Shown here piece by piece: positions 1 through 6,682 of a stretch of DNA of 10,000 bases (the stretch's first letter is position 1; the number at the start of each line of letters is the position of its first letter). The stretch is from Penaeus vannamei (Eukaryota; Arthropoda; Malacostraca; Decapoda; Penaeidae): the NCBI RefSeq assembly GCF_042767895.1, contig NC_091589.1, forward strand, positions 17,177,685 to 17,187,684. Reading direction: 5' to 3'. Both the position numbers and the translations under genes were made by a program. The notes beneath the pieces were generated by a model. It was not told where the DNA came from. It did no database searches and saw nothing but the letters and a program-made list of their open reading frames with translations.

Positions 1-575
1 TCATTATAGATGGGCTTTATAATGATAATTATCATCATTTTTATCATTACTGTCATTATCGCCCTAATCACCCTTAATATAGTCATTATAATAATCATTA
101 TCTTAATTATTAATGTCATTTTCATCATTATAATTTTTAAAATAATGATAATGACAATAATAATTCTGGAAATAATAACAACAACAATAAGGATTTAAAT
201 AACAATAATAGCCGTGTTATAATTACTTCTATTATTATTGTCGTTATCATTATTAGGAAAATCATTAGTATAGTGTTGATTATTTCTATTATTGCAATTA
301 TTAGGCAAATTAACATTATAATTATCATTGTATAATTAGTATCATAATTATTGTCCTAATTACTCCAATAATTATCATTATTATCGTCATCATTGTCATT
401 ATTGATTCGGTTATCATGAAAATCATCATAATTAGCAGAATTATTGCTAAAATCATCATAATCATCCTTTTAACTCGAAAAAGGGGGGTTTTCGACTCAT
501 CTCTCCAAAGGCTGTATTTCGCTAGATTTCGCCGGTTTTTCGACCTTTGAGATTTTTCTACTTTTAGCCTTTTTC
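1..575. repeat. AT-rich tandem repeat, unit A (uninterrupted)
   Basis: This is the first of six tandem AT-rich units, measured from the landmark CATTATAGATGGGCTTTAT to its next occurrence at 576. It starts with an ATTATC/ATCATC tract and passes through CCCTAATCACCC and an AATAATGATAATGACAAT stretch. After CCGTGTTATAATTACTTCT it ends in a less AT-biased island at about 470-590. Compared with units D and E it has lost about 20 bp of the early ATTATC tract, consistent with slippage between two ATTATCATCATT direct repeats. It shares variants with the unit B remainder (1751-2283), such as GGATTTAAATAAC, ATTAGTATAG and GGCAAATTAACAT, so A and B are close sisters. It holds no credible gene; its long open frames are Ile-rich translations of simple sequence. 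Confidence 0.9.
475..495. repeat. Conserved small hairpin in the island of unit A
   Basis: Perfect 7-bp inverted arms, TCGAAAA (475-481) and TTTTCGA (489-495), flank a 7-nt loop AGGGGGG. The same arms and loop length recur at 2183-2203, 5984-6004, 6582-6602 and 7193-7213, once per AT-rich unit. At 6582-6602 the loop sequence changed to GGGGGTG while length and arms stayed the same. A second inverted repeat, TTAGCA with TGCTAA around a 7-nt spacer, lies about 25 bp upstream in every copy (432-450 here). Function is unknown. Shared recent ancestry alone could explain the conservation. Confidence 0.75.
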
Positions 576-619
576 TCATTATAGATGGGCTTTATAATGA
601 TAATTATCATCATTATTGT
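576..619. repeat. AT-rich unit B, 5' part before LINE copy 1
   Basis: The unit restarts with the CATTATAGATGGGC landmark and runs to CATTATTGT, where AT-rich sequence stops and GC-rich LINE sequence begins. The last five bases, ATTGT (615-619), match the putative target-site duplication seen after LINE copy 2 at 5205-5209. The remainder of this unit resumes at 1751. Confidence 0.85.
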
Positions 620-626
620 AGGTGGG

Positions 627-654
627 TGCTTCACGCACAGGGTGGTGTGAAGCG
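627..654 (+). promoter_or_regulatory. 5'-terminal hairpin of the LINE
   Basis: GCTTCAC (628-634) pairs with GTGAAGC (647-653) as a perfect 7-bp stem, extendable by a T-G wobble outside. It lies within 35 bases of the element's first base. In copy 2 the same stem is present at 2336-2361 apart from its last base, and that copy's 5' deletion begins at the foot of the stem. Some RTE and R2 elements carry self-cleaving HDV-like ribozymes at their 5' ends. I have not been able to build the full HDV double-pseudoknot here, so this is only a local hairpin. Confidence 0.45.
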
Positions 655-891
655 ATGGTGTGGTAGCCTAGATAGTGTTAAGTGCTTGCATGCCTTCTCG
701 CTTGTAGCTGCCACCGCTGGCTAGCCTTGTGCGAAAAAGGGAAAAAGTGCTGCATAAGTCCCCCTGCCAGTTCATAGCCTCTCCATCATCGAGACTTCTG
801 CAGTGCCTCCTCGTGGCCACCTATGGAAGCTGGCACCTTGCGGTCCCAGGCTGAACTGTAGGGGATCTCGGAGCAGCAGGAGGCCCCAGAG

Positions 892-939
892 GTACAGGGC
901 CATGGCCTACCGGCGTGTGGACACGCCCTGGCCCTGTAC
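892..939 (+). promoter_or_regulatory. Long two-part hairpin in LINE 5' UTR
   Basis: GTACAGGGCCA (892-902) and TGGCCCTGTAC (929-939) are perfect 11-bp inverted arms. Nested inside, GGCGTGT (912-918) and ACACGCC (921-927) pair again around a very small loop. A 9-nt bulge (903-911) lies on the left and a single base (928) on the right. In the RNA this would be a stable GC-rich stem just upstream of the open frame that begins at about 956. It might affect translation initiation, or it might only be GC-rich chance structure. Copy 2 has lost this region, so the window offers no comparison. Confidence 0.5.
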
Positions 940-955
940 TAACTCCTGCCCCTAA

Positions 956-1750
956 GCCCCCTGGGGTCAATGGGAGGCTCGGGGGAGGTGGGCCTTGCTA
1001 GTCCTCCTCCCCCCAGAGAATAATCCACTGGCAGCGAAGCACTTAATTGAAAATGCTGGGGGGAGGGGTAATGTCCCTCCTAACCAGCGAGAGAGGCGGG
1101 CTGCGGGTCCTGTTGGGAGGGTGGCTGCTGGGGCGTTGAATAGGAACGGGAGCTCCTCGTCCTGCCTGCGTCCTGGCAGCCGCCAGCCCAATATGAAGCT
1201 TGTGGGGCAAAGCCCTAGGGAACCCCACAGGTGGATGAAGGGTCCCGCAGCCTGCCGCCTTTTATGTGGGGCAGCGTCGGTGGGGGTGGCAGAGGTGGCG
1301 TCCACCCGGAGCGACTACCCGAGGGTTAACCTCAGGCAGGAAGTCAGGGTGGGGGCCTGGACCGTCCGCTCTTTGCGTCAGGATGATCGGTTGCCCCTGC
1401 TATCGAGGGAAATGGGGAGGCTGAGAGTAGGGGTGGCTGCTCTCTCGGAAGTGAGAAGACCTGGCAGCGGCACGACCAGTGTAGGTGGCTACACCTATTA
1501 CTGGTCAGGCCGCAGCGATGGTCACCATCTCCAGGGAGTAGCCATAGCTGTCTCCGGTAAGCTCCAGCCCTCGGTGGTAGAGGTCACTCCAGTCAATGAG
1601 CGTATAATGGTAATGAGACTGAAGCTGTCTTTGTTCTTCATGTCTCTTATTGCTGTGTACGCTCCTACCGATGTTTGTAAACTTGACGTGAAAGAGATGT
1701 TCTACGCCAAACTTGTATCCATGGCAGACAGTTGTCCCCGGCGAGATATT
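956..1750 (+). pseudogene. LINE ORF, N-terminal extension and partial endonuclease (copy 1)
   Basis: The frame is open from just after a TAA at 953-955. The first in-frame ATG is at 1193, so either translation starts there (product beginning MKLVGQSPREPH) or an upstream non-AUG start is used. A basic, low-complexity N-terminal stretch is followed by the first part of an APE-type endonuclease: VGAWTVRSL at about 1349-1375, GVAALSEVR at about 1430-1456 with the expected catalytic Glu, and VYAPT at about 1625-1639. The usual Asn of the family's W-N-x-R motif is Thr here. The coding part ends at SCPRRD, about 1747. After that the same frame runs into AT-rich repeat and gives a meaningless Ile-rich tail to 1918. 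The GDFN and DH motifs and the reverse transcriptase are missing, so the product cannot be active. Confidence 0.75.
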
Positions 1751-2283
1751 ATCATCATTTTTATCATTACTGTCATTATCACCCTAATCACCCTTAATAT
1801 AGTCATTATAATAATCATTATCTTTATTATTAATGTCATTTTCATCATTATAATTTTTAAAATAATGATAATGACAATAATAATTCTGGAAATAATAACA
1901 ACAATAATAGGGATTTAAATAACAATAATAGCCGTGTTATAATCACTTCTATTATTATTGTCGTTATCATTATTAGGAAAATCATTAGTATAGTGTTGAT
2001 TATTGCTATTATTGCAATTATTAGGCAAATTAACATTATAATTATCATTGTATAATTATTATCATAATTATTGTCCTAATTACTCTCATAATTATCATTA
2101 TTATTGTCATTATTGATTCGGTTATCATGAAAATCATCATAATTAGCAGAATTATTGCTAAAATCATAATCATCCTTTTAACTCGAAAAAGGGGGGTTTT
2201 CGACTCATCTCTCCAAAGGCTGTATTTCGCTAGATTTCTCCGGTTTTTCGACTCTTGAGATTTTTCTACTTTTAGCCTTTTTC
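1751..2283. repeat. AT-rich unit B, remainder after LINE copy 1
   Basis: The AT-rich unit resumes at ATCATCATTTTTATCATTACTG, at the equivalent of unit A position 34. It runs through the same landmarks to the GC-richer island (about 2178-2290). It shares unit A's diagnostic variants (GGATTTAAATAAC, ATTAGTATAG, GGCAAATTAACAT and the TTTTT run), marking A and B as recent duplicates of each other. The conserved hairpin lies at 2183-2203. No credible gene is present. Confidence 0.88.
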
Positions 2284-2327
2284 CCATTATAGATGGGCTT
2301 TATAATGATAATTATCATCATTATTGT
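2284..2327. repeat. AT-rich unit C, 5' part before LINE copy 2
   Basis: This is the landmark CATTATAGATGGGC through CATTATTGT, nearly identical to 576-619. ATTGT at 2323-2327 is the left putative target-site duplication of LINE copy 2. Copies 1 and 2 therefore sit at exactly the same position of the repeat unit, which argues for one insertion followed by duplication. Confidence 0.85.
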
Positions 2328-2360
2328 AGGTGGGTGCTTCACGCGCAGGGTGGTGTGAAG

Positions 2361-3048
2361 TGATCGGTTGCCCCTGCTATCGAGGGAAATGGGGAGGCTG
2401 AGAGTAGGGGTGGCTGCTCTCTCGGAAGTGAGAAGACCTGGCAGCGGCACGACCAGTTTAGGTGGCTACACCTATTGCTGGTCAGGCCGCAGCAATGGTC
2501 ACCATCTCCAGGGAGTAGCCATAGCTGTCTCCGGTAAGCTCCAGCCCTCGGTGGTAGAGGTCACTCCAGTCGATGAGCGTATAATGGTAATGAGACTGAA
2601 GCTATCTTTGGGCTTCATGTCTCTTATTGCTGTGTACGCTCCTACCGATGTTTGTAAACTTGACGTGAAAGAGATGTTCTTCGCCAAACTTGCATCCGTG
2701 GCAGACAGTTGTCCCCGGCGAGATATTCGTATTGTTCTGGGTGACTTCAATGCGGTATCTGGCTGTGATCGAGCTGGCTATGAGATGTCAGTCGGTCCTC
2801 ATGATTCGGGAGTTGATACCAGCAGCGAGAATTCCCTCCTTTTCCGGGATTTTGCTAGGTCCCAGAAATTGAGGATTTCTGGCTCCTGGTACCAGCGCCC
2901 AGACCCACATCGTTGGACATGGTACAGCGATGTGGGTAATACAACTAAGGAGATCGACCACATTCTCGTTAGCACTCGTTGGAGGATCCTCCAGAACTGC
3001 AGGGTGTATAGGAGTGCTGAGTTCTGTGGTACTGACCATAGAATGGTA
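2361..3048 (+). pseudogene. LINE APE-type endonuclease domain (copy 2)
   Basis: This domain nicks target DNA to prime reverse transcription. Visible landmarks are GVAALSEVR at about 2407-2433 (catalytic Glu), VYAPT near 2632-2646, LGDFNA near 2737-2754, IDHILVS near 2953-2973 and GTDHRMV near 3028-3048 (catalytic Asp-His pair). The N-terminal strand with the W-x-V-R motif is lost in the 731-bp deletion. A TGA lies in frame at 2356-2358, and the first in-frame ATG is inside the domain. After DHRMVV the frame breaks: this frame stops at 3088-3090, while homologous coding (RVHFKTPQQPND) continues one frame over from about 3050. Homologues of this module are often named 'craniofacial development protein 2-like' in animal annotations. 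Confidence 0.8.
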
Positions 3049-3049
3049 G

Positions 3050-3423
3050 TACCTCCGGGTACACTTCAAAACTCCCCAGCAGCCCAATGACCACCCTAGG
3101 GTGTTTCATCTGGACAGGCTGAAGGAGAGGGAGTGTGCTCGGAGGTTTGCTGAGACAATCTCTGATCGGTTCATTGCGCTTGACAATCTGACCCTGTACT
3201 TCTGTGGGACACCTTCAAGCGTGAAACGCTTGATGCAGCCCAAGATTCGATTGGAGAACGCCCGAGAGCAAGACAGAATTCAATCTCGCAGGAGACACTG
3301 GAAACCACTGATGCTTGCCGTGCGGCTCGTCTGGCAGGGGATCGGGATTTGTGCCGTTCTCAGGTGCGCAGAACTCGGTCTCTGTTAAGAAGGGACAAGG
3401 AACAGTTTATTAGGAATCTTGGT
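3050..3423 (+). pseudogene. LINE endonuclease-RT connector (copy 2, frameshifted)
   Basis: Coding resemblance continues between the two enzymatic domains but changes frame repeatedly. From about 3050 the frame starting YLRVHFKTPQQ runs through FHLDRLKERECARRFAE to about 3185. Between 3181 and 3190 it shifts to the frame reading DPVLLWDTFKRETLDAA, which continues through RSQVRRTRSLLRRDKEQFI to a TGA at 3424-3426. One extra base near 3421 moves coding on again. The connector is rich in Arg, Lys and Glu and has no catalytic motif I recognise. The frame changes are inferred from where family-like sequence reads on. Confidence 0.65.
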
Positions 3424-5186
3424 TGAGGAGGTCGAAGGCCATTTCTTAGTAAATGACCTTCGTCCTGCATACCAAGCCCTGAGAAAACTGAACTCCAAGC
3501 CCTCTTCACAGGTGACTGCAGTTCGTTTAGTGGGTGGCCAGATCGTCTCAGATCCTGTTGCGGTGAGGGAGCGTTGGGCTGAGTACTTTGAGCAGTTGTA
3601 TCAGGTTGACCCTCCAACAGTTAACTTGGATTTGGGTAGTGCCGTGATTCTGCTGCCGGACCCACCCATTAGCGAGGACCCTCCCTCCCTAGTTGAGGTT
3701 AGGGAGGCGATCTCCAATCTGAAAAGTGGTAAAGCAGCGGCATCCCAGCTGAACTGTTAAAGGCTGGTGGTGAACCTATGGCGCGGGGATTGCATGCTAT
3801 CCTGGCTGCCATCTGGCAGTCCGGTACCGTTCCCTCTGACCTGCTGAGAGGTGTGGTCATCCCTCTCTGGAAGGGGAAGGGGGACCGATGGGATTGCAGC
3901 AATCACCGCGGCATTACACTGCTCAGTGTACCAGGCAAGGTTCTTGCCCATATCCTTCTGAGGCGTATCAGAGGCCAGAGCAATCCGGATTCACTCCTGG
4001 TAAGTCCACAATAGACCGTATCCTGGCGCTTCGAGTCATTGTGGAGCGCCGTCGTGAGTTCGGACGTGGGTTGCTTGCAGCCTACATCGACCTCAAGAAG
4101 GCGTTCGATACAGTGCTTCGGGAATCACTCTGGGAGATCCTGAGACTGAGAGGAATTCCAACAAGGATTATTGAACAGATAGCAAACCTATATACTGGTA
4201 CTGAAAGTGCTGTAAAGTGTGGTGGGGGCCTGTCGAGCTTCTTTCCTGTCAGTTCAGGAGTGAGGCAAGGCTGTGTTCTTGCACCATCTCTTTTCAACAC
4301 TTGCATGGACTGGATACTAGGTAGAGCTACTGTTCAAAGTCATTGTGGAGCAACACGGGGTAATATTAAGGTTACAGACCTTGACTTTGCCGATGATGTT
4401 GCAATTCTATCTGAGTCTTTGGAAACCTTAGTGGTGGCCCTCGATGCATTTAGTAATGAAGCGAAGCCCTTGGGTCTAGAGGTCTCCTGGACCAAGACCA
4501 AGATCCAGGACTTTGGGGACTTGCTAGGAGAACCTGTTCAGTCGGTACATGCTTGCGGCGAGGACACTGAAGTCACAGAGAGCTTTACATACCTTGGTAG
4601 TGCAGTTCATAACTATGGGCTGTCAGACCAGGAAGTCAGCAGACGGATTGGCCTGGCAGCAGGGGTCATGAACTCTCTCGACAAGAGTATTTGGAGATGC
4701 CGGTACCTGTGCAGAAGGACCAAGCTAGGGGTTTTCAGGGCCCTGGTAATGCCAGTTTTGCTCTACGGTTGTGAAACCTGGACATTATCCAGTGCACTGG
4801 AGACTCGTCTTGATGCCTTTTGTAATAGGTCCTTGCGCCGGATCATGGGGTACTGTTGGCGGGACCATGTGCCTAACCAACGGCTGCACCATGAGACTGG
4901 CACAGGACCTGTTACCTGCACAATCCGGGATCGCCAACTCAGGCTATATAGCCACCTGGCTCGTTTTCTACAGGCTGATCCTGCCCATCAGGTTGTCTCT
5001 TTAAGAGACAACCCTGGGTGGAGGAGGCGTGTGGGAAGACCTAGGAGGTCGTAGCTTGGGCAGATCGATCAAACCTGTCGGGAAGAGCTCGAGATGGGCC
5101 GGGCCCCTGCCTGGCGACTTGCCATGAGGGATCCCAAAAGGTGGAAGCAGAAGGTGGACGCGGCCATGCGCCCCTGTCGGCGTTAG
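3419..5186 (+). pseudogene. LINE reverse transcriptase and C-terminal domain (copy 2)
   Basis: The segments read in order: VEGHFLVNDLRPAYQAL to GKAA (about 3431-3738); PAELLKAGGEP to RGVVIPLWKGKGDRWDCSN and on to about 3965 in a second frame; then QRPEQSGFTPGKSTIDR to the end in a third. RT motifs: AYIDLKKAFD at 4080-4109 (motif A, catalytic Asp at 4089-4091), GVRQGCVLAPSLFN at 4257-4298 (motif B), FADD at 4386-4397 (motif C, both Asp present), GLEVSWTKTKIQ (motif D) and FTYLGS. The C-terminal domain has LLYGCETWTL, LRRIMGYCWRDHVPN and IRDRQLRLYSHLARF. Breaks are a frame change at about 3741, where a few GIPAEL-type residues appear lost, another at about 3970 with an apparent small deletion, and a TAG at 5052-5054. 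Reading continues past the TAG as LGQIDQTCREELEMGR to the natural TAG at 5184-5186. Confidence 0.85.
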
Positions 5187-5209
5187 CTCCGGATGATGAT
5201 GATGATTGT
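5187..5209 (+). other. LINE 3' end: (GAT)5 tail and right target-site duplication
   Basis: After the terminal TAG only five bases (CTCCG) precede five GAT triplets (5192-5206). AT-rich repeat then resumes at TGTCATTATCATC. ATTGT at 5205-5209 matches ATTGT at 2323-2327 and is the likely target-site duplication; its first two bases overlap the tail. Low-complexity surroundings make a 5-bp match weak alone. It is supported by unit E, which reads ATTATTGT directly into CATTATCATC at 6719-6736, as expected of the empty site. Confidence 0.65.
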
Positions 5210-6084
5210 CATTATCATCATTATTATCATTACTGTCATTATCGCCCTAATCACCCTTAATATAGTCATTATAATTATCATCATCTTAATTATTAATGTC
5301 ATTTTCATCATTATAATTATTTTGATAATGAAAATAACAATAATGATAATTCTGGAAATAATAACAACAATAATAAGGATTATAATAACAATAATAGCCG
5401 TGTTATAATTACTTCTATTATTATTTCTGTTATCATTGTCGTTATTATTATTAGGAAAATCATTAGAATAGTGTTGATTATTGCTATTATTGCAATTATT
5501 AGGCAAATCATCATTATAATTATTATTGTATAATTATTATCATAATTATTGTCCTAATTACTCTCATAATTATCATTTTTATCGTCATTATTGTCATTAT
5601 TGATTCGGTTATCATCCAAATCATAATTATTTTAATAATGAAAATGACAATAATGATAATTCTGGAAATAATAACAACTATAATAAGGATTATAATAACA
5701 ATAATAGCCGTGTTGTAATTACTTCTATTATTATTTATGTTTTCATTGTCGTTATTATTAATAGGAAAAAACATTAGAATAGTGTTGATTATTGCTTTTA
5801 TTGCAATTATTAGGCAAATCATCATTATAATTATCATTGTATAATTATTATCATGACTATCATCATAATTACTCTCATAATTATCATTATTATCGTCATT
5901 ATTGTCGTTATTGGTGGGGTTATCATCAAAATCATCATAATTAGCAGAATTATTGCTAAGATTATCATAATCATCCTTTAAACTCGAAAAAGGGGGGTTT
6001 TCGACTCATCTCTCCAAAGGCTGAATTTCGCTAGATTTCGCCGGTTTTTCGACTTTTGGAATTTTTCTACTTTTAGCCTTTTTC
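5205..6084. repeat. AT-rich unit C, remainder after LINE copy 2 (with internal duplication)
   Basis: The unit resumes as TGTCATTATCATCATTATTATC and follows the unit plan: CCCTAATCACCC, CTGGAAATAATAACAAC, CCGTGTTATAATTACTTC, GGCAAATCATCATTATAAT. It is longer than its sisters because the middle of the unit occurs twice about 310 bp apart (see the separate entry). It ends in the usual island at about 5978-6090, with the hairpin at 5984-6004. It carries the D/E-type variants ATTAGAATAG and GGATTATAATAAC rather than the A/B ones. No credible gene is present. Confidence 0.85.
5315..5935. repeat. Partial-unit tandem duplication, about 310 bp x 2
   Basis: CTGGAAATAATAACAAC occurs at about 5352 and again at 5662. 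GCCGTGTT occurs at 5397 and 5707, and the GATTCGG region near 5602 has its partner near 5912. The spacing is 310-311 bp throughout. The first copy ends at CATCCAAATCATAATTATTTT (about 5625), where TCATAATTA jumps back to the unit's middle instead of on to TTAGCAGAATTATTGC. This fits slippage or unequal exchange at short AT-rich homology. The second copy has a few private changes, for example TGTTGTAATTAC and GGTGGGGTTATC. Confidence 0.8.
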
Positions 6085-6682
6085 TCATTATAGATGGGCT
6101 TTATAATGATAATTATCATCATTATTGTTATTATCATCATTATTATCATTACTGTCATTATCGCCCTAATCACCCTTAATATAGTCATTATAATAATCAG
6201 TATCTTAATTATTAATGTCATTTTCATCATTATCATTATTTTAATAATGATAATGACAATAATGATAATTCTGGAAATAATAACAACAATAATAAGGATT
6301 ATAATAACAACAATAGCCGTGTTATAATTACTGATATTATTATTTCTGTTATCATTGTGGTTATTATTATTAGGAAACTCATTAGAAGAGTGCTGATTAT
6401 TGCTATTATTGCAATTATTAGGCAAATCATCATTATAATTATCATTGTATAATTATCATCATAATTATTGTCCTAATTACTCTCATAATTACCATTATTA
6501 TCGTCATTATTGATTCGGTTATCATCAAAATCATCATAATTAGCAGAATTATTGCTAAAATCATCATAATCATAATTAAACTCGAAAAGGGGGTGTTTTC
6601 GATTCATTTCTCCAAAGGCTTTATTTCGCTAGATTTCGCCGGTTTTTCTGCTTTTGAGATTTTTCTACTTTTAGCCTTTTTC
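6085..6682. repeat. AT-rich unit D (uninterrupted)
   Basis: This is a complete 598-bp unit. The start tract keeps ATTATTGTTATTATCATCATT, so the LINE insertion point is present and empty. It contains an almost perfect 30-bp palindrome at 6227-6256. Its island (about 6578-6690) holds the hairpin at 6582-6602, whose loop has mutated while the arms are intact. No credible gene is present. Confidence 0.9.
6227..6256. repeat. 30-bp AT palindrome in unit D
   Basis: TCATTATCATTATT (6227-6240) and AATAATGATAATGA (6243-6256) are perfect 14-bp inverted arms around TT. The same place in other units is less perfect: near 6815-6860 in unit E, GTCATTTTCAT and ATGAAAATGAC arms are present with a 3-bp offset. 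The unit middle is thus a dyad where ATT/ATC sequence meets its own complement. It could extrude a cruciform; no function can be assigned. Confidence 0.7.

Larger units (their letters stand above)
620..1750 (+). mobile_element. LINE (RTE-like) copy 1, 3'-deleted
   Basis: This GC-rich block sits abruptly inside an AT-rich repeat. It carries the 5' end of a non-LTR retrotransposon: roughly 340 bp of apparent 5' UTR, then an open frame reading into an APE-type endonuclease. It stops at GAGATATT (1743-1750), and AT-rich unit sequence follows directly at ATCATC. Copy 2 continues in coding sequence from the matching point (2727), so copy 1 lacks about 2.5 kb: the rest of the endonuclease, all of the reverse transcriptase and the 3' tail. 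Loss of the 3' end is the reverse of normal LINE 5' truncation, so this is a later deletion rather than an aborted insertion. Over the shared 1384-1750 stretch I count about 10 differences from copy 2, or about 97% identity by eye. RTE clade is inferred; other endonuclease-bearing LINE clades remain possible. Confidence 0.85.
2328..5204 (+). mobile_element. LINE (RTE-like) copy 2, internally deleted near 5' end
   Basis: This copy has the element's first 33 bases (2328-2360), then jumps to sequence matching copy 1 from 1384. About 731 bp of 5' UTR and N-terminal coding sequence are missing, with GAT shared at the breakpoint. From 2361 it carries most of the endonuclease, a connector, the full set of reverse transcriptase motifs, a C-terminal domain and a very short 3' end of CTCCG plus (GAT)5. 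No RNase H domain or poly(A) tail is seen. A short 3' end closing in a trinucleotide microsatellite is typical of the RTE clade. Adding back the missing 5' part from copy 1 gives about 3.6 kb, within the usual RTE size. At least five frameshifts and one premature stop make it inactive. Confidence 0.88.

Noticed and set aside
10..198. Ile-rich open frames in the AT-rich units on both strands (also near 137-328, 1857-2048, 5183-5506, 5523-5837, 6006-6425, 6604-7026)
   Set aside because: They are translations of ATT/ATC/AAT simple sequence, give almost only Ile, Met, Asn and Thr, appear on both strands and in several frames, and move with every repeat unit. No domain or start context supports coding.
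475..500. AAAAAGGGGGG as a polypurine tract of an LTR retrotransposon
   Set aside because: The tract resembles one, but no TG...CA-bounded LTR, primer-binding site or gag-pol sequence lies nearby. It is better explained as the loop side of the repeated hairpin.
325..579. Minus-strand frame across the unit island reading RKRLKVEKSQRSKNRRNLAK and similar in other units
   Set aside because: The basic stretch recurs because the DNA repeats. In later units a different frame is open, giving KKAKSRKI-type sequence, and the stretch always runs into Ile-rich simple sequence. This is not the pattern of a conserved protein.
995..1015. CCTCCTCCCCCCAG as a splice acceptor in the LINE 5' region
   Set aside because: The pyrimidine tract plus AG fits, but no matching donor or branch site could be argued and RTE-like elements are not normally spliced.
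967..1305. Minus-strand open frames opposite the LINE N-terminus (also 1043-1228)
   Set aside because: They lie antisense to a GC-rich LINE coding region, show no recognisable motif, and end without relation to element boundaries.
995..1918. A 307-residue protein fusing the LINE endonuclease to an Ile-rich tail
   Set aside because: The last 50 or so residues are AT-rich repeat read by chance after the deletion junction at 1750. Only the part to about 1750 is LINE-derived, and the TTG start at 995 is not convincing.
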